A DNA stretch of 6,707 nt, taken from positions 1-6,707 of the forward strand of contig JAIOSN010000211.1 of the NCBI GenBank assembly GCA_021107605.1, given 5' to 3'. How positions within the stretch are numbered: the first letter of the stretch is position 1; every line of letters starts with the position of its first letter. This document shows positions 1 through 5,909 of the stretch, piece after piece. The DNA comes from Anaerolineae bacterium (GTDB lineage: Bacteria > Chloroflexota > Anaerolineae > B4-G1 > SLSP01). The notes beneath the pieces are model-generated. The model did no database searches. It saw only the letters and a program-made list of their open reading frames with translations, and was not told the DNA's origin. A program made the translations under genes and the position numbers.

Positions 1-1164
1 GAAAGAAATTAGACATTTCTGGCCGATATGGCGGGCCGCGCGGGAATGTTTTTCCAGGAATTCGGCCAGCTCCTCATTGAGCGCGTTCTCTACCAAGCCT
101 TTGACCTCGGCATTCATTAATTTCACCTTGGTCTGGCTCTCAAATTGCGGTTCGGGGATTTTGACGCTGATAATGGCGGTGACTCCCTCTCGCACCAGGT
201 CGCCGCTTAAGTTAGGGTCGTTATCCTTGAGCAGGTTAGTGTCGTGCATATAACCGTTGATGGTCCGGGTAAGGGCTGACCGGAAGCCAGTCAAGTGCGT
301 GCCGCCGTCTATCGTGTTGATAGTGTTGGCGAAAGCCATCACCGTCTCACGGTAACTATTGGTGTATTGGAGCGCCACCTCGATATAAATGCCATCCAAT
401 TCCTTCTCCACATAGATTAGATCATGAATTGTCTCATGGTGGCGGTTAAGGTAATGGACAAAAGCTCGAATGCCGCCTTCAAAGTAGAAGCTCATGCGGC
501 GCGGGAACGATTGTTGACGTTGGTCTATTAGCTCTATCGTCACGTCCCGGGTGACAAAGGCCATCTCTCGGAACCGCTGTTCCAACGTAGCAAAATGATA
601 CCTCACGTCATCAAAGATAGTGGCGTCGAACTTGAAAACCACAGTCGTGCCGGTCTCGGCTGGTGGCTCCGAGCTGATCTGCCTTACTTCCGTACACGGT
701 ATCCCCCGCTCGTAACGTTGCCGGTAAACGCCATCTGGACGGCGTACCGTCACTTCCATCCACTCGGAGAGTGCATTGACGGCTGAGACGCCGACGCCGT
801 GTAACCCGCCGGAGACTTTATAGCCGCCGCCGCCAAATTTACCGCCGGCGTGAAGTGTGGTGAGCACCAACTGTAGCGCCGAGATTTTCTTCTCAGGGTG
901 TTCTCCCACTGGGATACCTCGTCCGTTATCCCAGACGGTGACGGTGCTATCCTCGTGAATCGTCACTTTGATATAGTCGCAAACTCCGACCAATGCCTCG
1001 TCGACGGAATTGTCCACTACCTCGTAAACCAGATGATGCAAGGCGCGTACATCGGTACCGCCGACGTACATGCCGGGGCGACGGCGTACTGCTTCCAACC
1101 CTTCCAATACCTGGATGGTAGAAGCATCATATTTGAGTTCTTCTTGTTTCATATTTGTAACCAT
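1..1164 (-). CDS. gyrB: DNA gyrase subunit B, N-terminal 388 residues (runs off the window edge)
   Basis: GyrB is the ATPase subunit of DNA gyrase, which introduces negative supercoils together with GyrA in the cytoplasm. The visible part covers the GHKL ATPase and transducer domains. Seen: an early RRRPGMYVGG segment (residues 27-36), the ATP/Mg motif E48-V-V-D51-N52, D79-N-G-R-G-I-P85, the glycine lid HAGGKF (105-110) with GGLHGVG (119-125), and the QTK loop Q344-T-K346. The reading frame is still open at base 1, so the TOPRIM and C-terminal parts (about 250 more residues in a usual GyrB) lie outside. The start at 1164 has GAGG only 4 nt upstream; an in-frame ATG at 1152 gives a protein 4 residues shorter, and the choice is open. 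The gene begins 35 bp after the stop of the membrane-protein gene and is probably co-transcribed with it. ParE is the alternative, but the overall sequence reads as GyrB. Confidence 0.95.
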   Translation of the reverse strand, partial: MVTNMKQEELKYDASTIQVLEGLEAVRRRPGMYVGGTDVRALHHLVYEVVDNSVDEALVGVCDYIKVTIHEDSTVTVWDNGRGIPVGEHPEKKISALQLVLTTLHAGGKFGGGGYKVSGGLHGVGVSAVNALSEWMEVTVRRPDGVYRQRYERGIPCTEVRQISSEPPAETGTTVVFKFDATIFDDVRYHFATLEQRFREMAFVTRDVTIELIDQRQQSFPRRMSFYFEGGIRAFVHYLNRHHETIHDLIYVEKELDGIYIEVALQYTNSYRETVMAFANTINTIDGGTHLTGFRSALTRTINGYMHDTNLLKDNDPNLSGDLVREGVTAIISVKIPEPQFESQTKVKLMNAEVKGLVENALNEELAEFLEKHSRAARHIGQKCLISF

Positions 1165-1199
1165 GACACCTCACTAAATAATGTGCGTTCTATATAGCG

Positions 1200-2216
1200 T
1201 TATCGCGTTTCCGCCGGTGATTTAGTAGTGCTAGCGGCATAGGCCTTCTTGAGGATCTCTAAATATATCACCCGTTCTTGGTAGAAGATGAAGAAGGAGA
1301 TGGTAAGCGCAGTGCTTACAATTGCATGTCCTCCGATACCGATCAGGGTTGCCCAGCTCTCTGGTGCGGGTAAAGTCCAGACGTAATTCAAGCCCTGGCT
1401 GATGATCAATATCGCTAAGAGCAGTCCCAGGACACCGGAGAAATCCGCACGGGTCAAGATGAGACTTTCGCGCAGCGCTTGGAAGGGAGTTTTGCGGAAT
1501 TGCACCATGCTGGGGATAGTGTATATACAGTGTAGTAAAATGAAGACCCCGGCGGATAAGACCAATGTGATTAGAAAACTAGAGAGACCAAAACTGAAGA
1601 GGCTTAAGAGAGAAGAGACAAACAAGACCGGAGAGCCTACCCCCACTAAGGTTAGCAGGAGCCAAAAAGTTAGCTTTAGCAAGTTTCTCCAAATGCTAAA
1701 TGCGGTATCCGGTTTCACCGGTGGCTTCTCGATCTCCTCACCAATGCGCGTTCCTATTTGCCAGAGGTAAACTGCCGCCAGACCTAGCCCTATGAGGATG
1801 AGAAAGAGCACCCAGCTAACGATCATGCCAGCGCTGGTGACCGGTATAGTAGGACGCTCTCCAAAGGGGCGCAATAAGGTTAGATGTTTGCTCATCAAGG
1901 ATGGCACGCCCAATAAAGGCGCAGGTTCCAAGAGGGCAAAGAGATTATACTTCTGGCCTACCTCATCAATGATTTGATTGAGCGATTGGTAAGCCGCGGC
2001 CAGCTCTGTCGTTGGCGGCGTGGCCCAAAGCACACTCATTTTATCCAGGAGCGGTTTTAGGGATAGCCGAGGACCTAGCCAGAGGTAGATATCTAGCAAG
2101 AAGGGCAATATGGCGAGTTGCGGATAATGTGCCGCAATCTCGAAGCCCAGCGTTAAACAGGCAATCACACCTAGGGGATAATCCGATTCTCTTGGGGGCT
2201 TATTCTCATCTATCAC
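1200..2216 (-). CDS. Uncharacterised polytopic membrane protein upstream of gyrB, GTG start, probably leaderless
   Basis: 338-residue integral membrane protein that I cannot assign to a named family. A short charged N-terminus is followed by a hydrophobic stretch (about 15-48, ending in LDIYLWLGPR), then a roughly 80-residue soluble region (50-128). About five membrane segments follow, near 131-152, 178-203, 208-237, 258-281 and 289-315. The C-terminal tail is short and polar. The segment at 241-256 (RKTPFQALRESL) is amphipathic and lies between two membrane spans, as in membrane proteins that carry a repeated cytosolic helix. The frame is closed by TAA directly before the GTG at 2216, so no upstream start exists. 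There is no Shine-Dalgarno sequence, and an extended -10 box ends 6 nt before the GTG. The next in-frame candidate is GTG at codon 17. gyrB starts 35 bp downstream in the same direction. The gene is clearly real; its function is unknown. Confidence 0.85.
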   Translation of the reverse strand: MIDENKPPRESDYPLGVIACLTLGFEIAAHYPQLAILPFLLDIYLWLGPRLSLKPLLDKMSVLWATPPTTELAAAYQSLNQIIDEVGQKYNLFALLEPAPLLGVPSLMSKHLTLLRPFGERPTIPVTSAGMIVSWVLFLILIGLGLAAVYLWQIGTRIGEEIEKPPVKPDTAFSIWRNLLKLTFWLLLTLVGVGSPVLFVSSLLSLFSFGLSSFLITLVLSAGVFILLHCIYTIPSMVQFRKTPFQALRESLILTRADFSGVLGLLLAILIISQGLNYVWTLPAPESWATLIGIGGHAIVSTALTISFFIFYQERVIYLEILKKAYAASTTKSPAETR

Positions 2217-2222
2217 TTACAT

Positions 2223-2231
2223 ATTCTACCA
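2223..2231 (-). promoter_or_regulatory. Extended -10 promoter for the membrane protein / gyrB unit
   Basis: On the minus strand the sequence TGG-TAGAAT (2231-2223) fits an extended -10 element (TGn plus a TATAAT-like box with 5 of 6 matches). No good -35 hexamer lies 16-18 nt upstream, which is acceptable for extended -10 promoters. The predicted start of transcription falls about 7 nt downstream, on or next to the GTG start codon at 2216. The same ten bases, TGGTAGAATA, occur in the promoter predicted for the MoeB-like gene. This is a prediction from the sequence only. Confidence 0.55.
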
Positions 2232-2267
2232 TAATCAGGGCAAAATACGAGTGCGGGGTGAAGTGGA

Positions 2268-2669
2268 TCATCCGCGTATTTGATGCTCTTTTTGAGCAAC
2301 CCGCTGCATGAAGCGTTCCCAATCAATGATGAAGCGTTCGTGTTCGCAGCGGCCAATCTTCTCCACCTCGTCCCACGCCTCAATGTGCAACCTCAGACGG
2401 CGGCCTTCCACGGCCAGCACCTCCGCGCGCAGGTGCACCTCCATCCCCACGGGAGTGGGAGCCAGGTGTTGCAGATCAATCATGGTGCCCACGGTGCTCT
2501 GGTTCTCCGGCAAATATGCTTGTACCGTCTCGCGGGCGGCGTTCTCCATCAAGGCGACCAGATGCGGTGTGCTTAATGTGGGCACTAACCCACTGCCGTA
2601 AGTCGCAGCAGTTTCAGCCTCGGTGACGATATGGGTGATCTCTCCTACCAATCCTGGTTTGATACTCAT
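2268..2669 (-). CDS. Hotdog-fold thioesterase of the fluoroacetyl-CoA thioesterase (FlK-like) type
   Basis: 133-residue cytoplasmic protein expected to hydrolyse a small acyl-CoA thioester; the substrate cannot be told from sequence. Seen: a Thr in LSTPH (T34), a Glu in LMENAARE (E42), an SVGT-like TVGT with G61, and a His in DLQHLAPTPVG (H68), followed by the typical GRRLRLHIEAWDEVEKIG strand region and an HERF segment near 110-113. From memory of Streptomyces cattleya FlK, its catalytic residues T42, E50 and H76 and the nearby G69 have the same spacing (+8, +26, and 7 before the His). The FlK gate Phe36 would correspond to L28, so fluoroacetyl-CoA selectivity is not implied. The start at 2669 is chosen because AAAGGAG lies 6 nt upstream. 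A longer frame from 2702 runs into an intergenic repeat and is not supported. The downstream gene begins about 50 bp after the stop from its own predicted promoter. Confidence 0.85.
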   Translation of the reverse strand: MSIKPGLVGEITHIVTEAETAATYGSGLVPTLSTPHLVALMENAARETVQAYLPENQSTVGTMIDLQHLAPTPVGMEVHLRAEVLAVEGRRLRLHIEAWDEVEKIGRCEHERFIIDWERFMQRVAQKEHQIRG

Positions 2670-2683
2670 AGTTGACTCCTTTG
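2670..2683 (-). promoter_or_regulatory. Strong ribosome binding site that fixes the thioesterase start
   Basis: The minus strand reads AAAGGAG, then TCAACT, then ATG. This near-perfect Shine-Dalgarno with 6-nt spacing selects the ATG at 2669 over the in-frame ATG at 2702. The longer start would add 11 residues, and it has the end of the inverted repeat at its position instead of a ribosome binding site. Confidence 0.8.
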
Positions 2684-2696
2684 AAAAAGGATGGCT

Positions 2697-2784
2697 CACC
2701 ACAGAGATACAGAGGACACTGAGAAAAAATTAATTTCCTGAAGGTTAAGTTTGAAATCTTCGTGCTCTTCGTGCCTCCGTGGTG
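2697..2784. repeat. 88-bp imperfect inverted repeat, MITE/REP-like intergenic element
   Basis: The element begins CACCACAGAG (2697-2706) and ends CTCCGTGGTG (2775-2784); the reverse complement of the end is CACCACGGAG, a 9 of 10 match. The pairing continues inward for about 23 positions with a few mismatches and G-U pairs, leaving a central AT-rich loop of roughly 35 bases. From general knowledge, sequences of the 'ACCACAGAG.ACACAGAGG' and 'CTTCGTGCCTCCGTGGTG' kind recur between genes in many environmental bacterial genomes, including Chloroflexota. No transposase and no clear target-site duplication are seen here. Reading frames across it give only repeat-derived peptide. It fills most of the gap between the glycosyltransferase stop (2830) and the thioesterase start (2669), and as RNA it could fold between the two genes. 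Confidence 0.75.
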
Positions 2785-2829
2785 AAATGCTTGTTTTTTT
2801 TCAGTAGGCTCATATTTTTCCACCCTGCA

Positions 2830-4293
2830 CTAACTTAGTAATGGTACGATAAATCCAAATAAGCACCACATATCCAAAACAAATAATCCCCCCAACAAGA
2901 GAGTGCCCCAGACGACATTGAGCTTCTCCGCGGAGAAACCTCCGAGGGCTATGAGCAATGCCGCGTTTCCTACTAACACCAGTGTCCAGAGAGGCAAATC
3001 GCCGCGCAGTAATCCCAGCCCTCCGATTACCAAGCCTGTCACCACGAGCAGCGACGTGGTGGCAATGGCTAACTGCTGGTGGGTCAATTGCCGCAGTCCC
3101 AGGGCCGCGATCAGAGCCAGCACGGGCAGCGCGGGGAAGAGGTAACGTCCCTGGTGTTGCACAAAGGTTAGGTTATACCAGAGCGGCAGCGCGAAGGTGA
3201 TGAGAGTAGCTGTTCCCAATAGACAACCGGCATCTTGCTGAGTGCGAGAGATTCCCCGGTGCAGCGCGAAGATCGCTTGCCACGCGGCCCCCCAAACCAT
3301 CAGGATAGAGAGCAGTCCGACTCCTAGGTAAATGCGCTGATCCAACACTACGCCCATCCAGCCGAACTGCCCCCAGAACGAATGGAAAGTGGTTCGCAGA
3401 GCATTGCGCAGGAAGAACCCTAACCCGTCGCGCGCGATCCATGCTGCGGTGCGCGGTTGTCCCACCACCACGGCGTTGTGACGTTGCAGACCTAGGATGT
3501 CGGGCCACCCGTAGAGCAGTGAGTTGCGTGTCCACCAGAGCGCACCCAATAGCAAGCCGGGGAGGAGGAATGCGGCGGTCTGGCGCAATGCCCAACTAAA
3601 TGCAAAGCCGCCTCGCCGCCAGCGCAACACAATCAACAGAAGAGCCAGCGGGAGCGCCACGTAGCCCGTGGTCTTGGTGAGCAACAACGCTCCTAAGACC
3701 ACTCCCAGGCTAAGCGGGGAGGTTTTGCCGCGCAGGTAACGCAAAGCTAGCCAGAGCCAGAGCGCCAGCAAGGCTTCCGTCAGCGAGTCGTTGTTGACTC
3801 CGGCCATCATCGCGAGGTGCTGCGGCAAGAAGGCGACCAGACCAGCGGCCAGCCAACTCAAACCGGGGGACTGGGGCAAGACCTCTGCCGTTATCAAAGC
3901 GGTCATCACGACCACCACTGCGCCCAGAGTCAGGGAAAAGAGCCGCAAGGGGAGCAGGCGTCCCTCTCCCAGCCAGAAAATTGGTGTGGCTAAGAGATAG
4001 TAAAGCGGCGGTTGGTGATCCTCATAAGTCAGCGGCGCGATGGAGAGGTGGGGAGGGAACTGCTCACTGGTCAACCGTTCAATATAAGTTTGGTCGTAAT
4101 CTTGCGAGGTCATTTCAGGTAGCTGGTGCTGTTCGGCCAGCGTGCGGATGTAATTGTAGTGCGCCGGTTCGTCGGGCACTTGCCAGCGGGGAGTCTGCAC
4201 CGCGTAGAGCGTGCCGGCGATGAAGTAGGCGAACAGGATGAGCAATAGCGGCCAATAACCACGCAATTGAGCAGTCGGGTAGTTTTCTCTCAT
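2830..4293 (-). CDS. Polytopic membrane glycosyltransferase-like protein (GT-C fold; PMT/GT39 or DUF2142-like)
   Basis: 487-residue membrane protein that probably transfers sugar from a lipid-linked donor to an acceptor on the outer face of the membrane. Seen: a first membrane span (about 13-32), then a loop with WQVPDEPAHY (37-46), whose Asp-Glu pair D41-E42 sits where GT-C enzymes carry the catalytic acidic residue. The loop goes on to YEDHQPPLYYLL (90-101), a pattern usual in DUF2142 and related PMT-like proteins. Further features are FLPQHLAMMAGVNNDSLTEA (155-174), KTTGYVALP (207-215), QFGWMG (309-314) and QHQGRYLFPALP (379-390), with about ten to twelve hydrophobic spans in all. Acceptor and donor are not predictable. 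The start at 4293 has only a weak AAGGCGAG upstream (9 nt from its end to the ATG) and no convincing promoter; the region in front is made of short repeats. Function is assigned at fold level only. Confidence 0.8.
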   Translation of the reverse strand: MRENYPTAQLRGYWPLLLILFAYFIAGTLYAVQTPRWQVPDEPAHYNYIRTLAEQHQLPEMTSQDYDQTYIERLTSEQFPPHLSIAPLTYEDHQPPLYYLLATPIFWLGEGRLLPLRLFSLTLGAVVVVMTALITAEVLPQSPGLSWLAAGLVAFLPQHLAMMAGVNNDSLTEALLALWLWLALRYLRGKTSPLSLGVVLGALLLTKTTGYVALPLALLLIVLRWRRGGFAFSWALRQTAAFLLPGLLLGALWWTRNSLLYGWPDILGLQRHNAVVVGQPRTAAWIARDGLGFFLRNALRTTFHSFWGQFGWMGVVLDQRIYLGVGLLSILMVWGAAWQAIFALHRGISRTQQDAGCLLGTATLITFALPLWYNLTFVQHQGRYLFPALPVLALIAALGLRQLTHQQLAIATTSLLVVTGLVIGGLGLLRGDLPLWTLVLVGNAALLIALGGFSAEKLNVVWGTLLLGGLFVLDMWCLFGFIVPLLS

Positions 4294-4307
4294 CTGGCAC
4301 TCGCCTT

Positions 4308-4360
4308 GTTAGTCGTTAGTCCAGTAGTTGTTAGTCCGATAGTCAGTTAGTCGGGTAGTC
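4308..4360. repeat. Degenerate 7-8-bp tandem repeat (GTTAGTC units)
   Basis: Exact GTTAGTC occurs at 4308, 4315, 4330 and 4346. Degenerate copies lie between and after them (near 4323, 4339 and 4354), giving a 7-8-nt rhythm over about 53 bp. On the minus strand the unit reads GACTAAC. The array lies directly upstream of the glycosyltransferase start (4293), where a promoter or leader would be expected. The function is unknown, and the array may vary in length between strains. Confidence 0.7.
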
Positions 4361-4407
4361 TCAGTAACGCGATTTTTGCAATGATGCGCTCGCTTTCTCG
4401 CGCTCAG

Positions 4408-4432
4408 GTGGCTCGGTCAGGAGACCGGCCAC
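4408..4432. repeat. Stable short hairpin between plsY and the glycosyltransferase gene
   Basis: GTGGC, a bulged T, CGGTC, loop AGGA, GACCG, GCCAC: a 10-bp stem with a single bulge and a 4-nt loop. Read on the minus strand it follows plsY but has no T-run after it, so it is not a standard terminator for plsY. Read on the plus strand, a second tiny stem (ACAGC/GCTGT, 4431-4443) and a T-run (4443-4448) follow, but no plus-strand gene lies upstream. It may be a REP-like palindrome, an mRNA 3'-end stabiliser or a processing site. Confidence 0.55.
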
Positions 4433-4446
4433 AGCTAGGCTGTTTT

Positions 4447-4494
4447 TTCGCTCCTTCGCTTTTTCGCTCCCTCGCTCACTCGCTTTTTCGCTTC
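4447..4494. repeat. Six-copy 8-bp tandem repeat (yTCGCTnn) overlapping the plsY stop codon
   Basis: TTCGCT or CTCGCT recurs at 4447, 4455, 4463, 4471, 4479 and 4487, an exact 8-nt period; the last two bases of each unit vary. On the minus strand the units read AGCGAAAA, AGCGAGTG, AGCGAGGG and so on. The last codons of plsY (…QKRKSE) and its TGA (4478-4476) lie inside the array, so the array has entered or grown at the 3' end of the gene. Because 8 is not a multiple of 3, a gain or loss of a unit within the coding part would change the C-terminal tail. Confidence 0.75.
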
Positions 4495-5134
4495 TGGGGA
4501 GTATGCTTGGATATCTGAATCAAGGGTGGTTTTTCGTAGAAAATGGGTAGAAAACGTTCTTCTCGATTAAAGAGACGTTTGATGTTAGGACGTAACGCCC
4601 AGAGCGTTAACAACATAGTCGGGAGGCCAAATCCCAATGCGTGAGGCCACCCCCCATGCCAGTAACTCAAACCCGGCAGAGAGAGCGCGATAAGGATAGA
4701 AGCCACGGAAGCATGTCCTACCAATCCAACAACCGCAATAGCCGGGATCAACAATAGCGGCAAGTTCCCTCCCCACAACGCACCGGCAATCCCCATGCTG
4801 GTTATCGTGCCCGCGCCACCGGTAAAACCCAGATAGAGCGAATAGTATGTCCCACTATGCCTAGCGCCCCTGCGATGGCCACTGCCCACGGGCCCAGTCC
4901 CAGTGCCTCGGCTATCCAGATGGCGACCGCGCCTTTGAGGCCATCACAGATAGCCGTTAAGAGGGCCGCTAGTGAACCACTGGTGCGCCAGACGTTGGTG
5001 CCGCCGGTGCGCCCGCTCCCATGTTGGCGTACGTCAATATGTTTGAGCACCTGGGCCCAAAGAATGCCCGGAGGAAGCGAGCCTAATAAGTAAGCGGCGG
5101 CCCAGGCGATAAATAATTTTACAACTGTTCCCAT
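4476..5134 (-). pseudogene. plsY: Glycerol-3-phosphate acyltransferase PlsY, interrupted by a one-base frameshift
   Basis: PlsY is the membrane enzyme that moves an acyl group from acyl phosphate to glycerol-3-phosphate, giving lysophosphatidate. The first 96 codons (5134 to about 4847) hold AYLLGSLPPG (14-23), the motif-1 segment GSGRTGGTNVWR (39-50), DGLKG (64-68) and GIVGH (92-96); this frame then ends at 4802. The family's continuation, TYSLYLGFTGGAG, lies in another frame from about 4844 and runs to the stop at 4476. It includes the motif-3-like GHASVASILIA and the C-terminal RPNIKRLF. One missing base near 4845 explains the break, and the joined protein would be about 219 residues, normal for PlsY. 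The glycine motif reads GGAG instead of the usual GGKG. The start has GAGGAG 6 nt upstream, made from the last codons of the preceding gene, so translation is probably coupled. A true mutation and a sequencing error cannot be told apart here. Confidence 0.85.
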
Positions 5135-5136
5135 TT

Positions 5137-5880
5137 TTACTCCTCATTTTGTCCACAGTGTGGACAGTTAGCAGTTCTGGTAACTTGTATCTTCTCAAAA
5201 GAGTGGTGCAATCCATCCCAGAGCAAGAGTTGATCCACCAATGGCGTCCCTATCCCCAACAACACTTTGAGCGCTTCCAGCGCTTGCAGCGTGCCGATTA
5301 TGCCGGCTACGGCTCCAATAATTCCAAGCTCGGCCGGTGTGCCCGGTTCCGGTAGCTCTGGGAAGATGCACCGGCGGCAAGCGTGACCGGGCAGTACTAC
5401 GCTTAATTGCCCTTCAAAATGTTGCACTCCCGCCCATACCAGCGGCACTCTGGCATGCACACAAAGTTCGTTGATCAGATCCTTGCTGGCTAGATTGTCG
5501 GTGGCTTCCACCACTAGATCATAATCCGTGATCAAGGCGGGCCCGCTCTCACGTGAGACGCGCGTCATATGCGGGATGATGGTAATTTCTGGATTGAATG
5601 CCCGGAGGCGGCGCGCCGCTTGCTCAACCTTGTTTTGGCCCATCCCCGCCGGCGTGTAGAGAATCTGGCGGTTCAAGTTGGAAGGAGATAACAAGTCATC
5701 ATCAGCAATACCCAGCGTGCCCACCCCGGCGGCGGCCAGATAGAAGAGCGCTGGGGAGCCAAGCCCTCCAGCTCCAATCACCAGGACACGCGCTGCCTGC
5801 AACCGGGCCTGTCCAGCCGCACCGATTTGAGGGATCGCTACCTGTCGCGCGTAACGTTGAGTTAGCTTACCTTTGTCCAT
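5137..5880 (-). CDS. moeB: MoeB/ThiF/HesA-family adenylyltransferase (E1-like, sulfur-carrier activating)
   Basis: 247-residue cytoplasmic enzyme expected to adenylate the C-terminal glycine of a ubiquitin-like sulfur carrier (MoaD or ThiS type) for molybdopterin, thiamine or related synthesis. Seen: RYARQ (9-13), the nucleotide loop GAGGLG (36-41), D60-D62, the arginine-finger region SNLNRQ (67-72), K84, VEATDN (124-129), and two zinc CxxC pairs (C168/C171 and C239/C242). The Cys usually present about 15-20 residues after the first pair (Cys184 in E. coli ThiF) is absent; the segment reads GTPAELGIIG. That argues against a ThiF-type acyl-disulfide mechanism and fits MoeB-like or HesA-like use better. 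No MoaD, ThiS or other cofactor gene lies nearby to settle the partner. The start has GAGG 6 nt upstream. plsY begins 2 nt after the stop, so the two form an operon read from the promoter at 5910-5937. The family is sure; the symbol is tentative. Confidence 0.85.
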   Translation of the reverse strand: MDKGKLTQRYARQVAIPQIGAAGQARLQAARVLVIGAGGLGSPALFYLAAAGVGTLGIADDDLLSPSNLNRQILYTPAGMGQNKVEQAARRLRAFNPEITIIPHMTRVSRESGPALITDYDLVVEATDNLASKDLINELCVHARVPLVWAGVQHFEGQLSVVLPGHACRRCIFPELPEPGTPAELGIIGAVAGIIGTLQALEALKVLLGIGTPLVDQLLLWDGLHHSFEKIQVTRTANCPHCGQNEE

Positions 5881-5909
5881 TTGTTCCTCGTGAGTTCCCT
5901 ACTGAGTCT

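Noticed and set aside
595..1197. Plus-strand open frames opposite gyrB
   Set aside because: They are antisense readings of a clearly conserved gyrB coding sequence.
1165..1199. Separate gyrB promoter using TATATA or CATTAT in the 35-bp gap
   Set aside because: No acceptable -35 box at a proper distance and no TGn extension; read-through from the upstream gene is simpler.
2670..2702. N-terminal extension of the thioesterase from the ATG at 2702
   Set aside because: The strong AAAGGAG sits directly before the ATG at 2669, and the extension overlaps the end of the repeat.
2710..2760. Thioesterase promoter inside the AT-rich centre of the inverted repeat
   Set aside because: The best hexamer pairs match the -10 consensus at only about three of six positions.
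2614..2823. 69-codon minus-strand open frame with a peptide containing HHGGTKSTK
   Set aside because: It lies across the intergenic inverted repeat; such peptides are translations of the repeat, and the frame has no ribosome binding site.
3173..3595. 140-codon minus-strand frame inside the glycosyltransferase gene
   Set aside because: It is fully contained in the 487-codon gene, rich in Arg and Pro as expected from an out-of-frame reading, and has no family features.
4408..4448. Rho-independent terminator on the plus strand (hairpins followed by TTTTTT)
   Set aside because: No plus-strand gene lies upstream to be terminated, and the minus-strand reading has no T-run after the hairpin.
4308..4494. 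CRISPR array
   Set aside because: The units are only 7-8 bp and directly tandem, with no spacers and no cas genes.
4839..4852. Programmed ribosomal frameshifting in plsY
   Set aside because: No X-XXY-YYZ slippery heptamer, no stop-linked shift site and no evident downstream stimulatory structure at the site; PlsY is not known to be recoded.
4802..4889. Two separate genes in the plsY region, the second starting at an ATG at 4889
   Set aside because: The second frame begins with residues that do not fit any start of a domain, and the two halves join exactly into one PlsY; a single frameshifted gene explains both.
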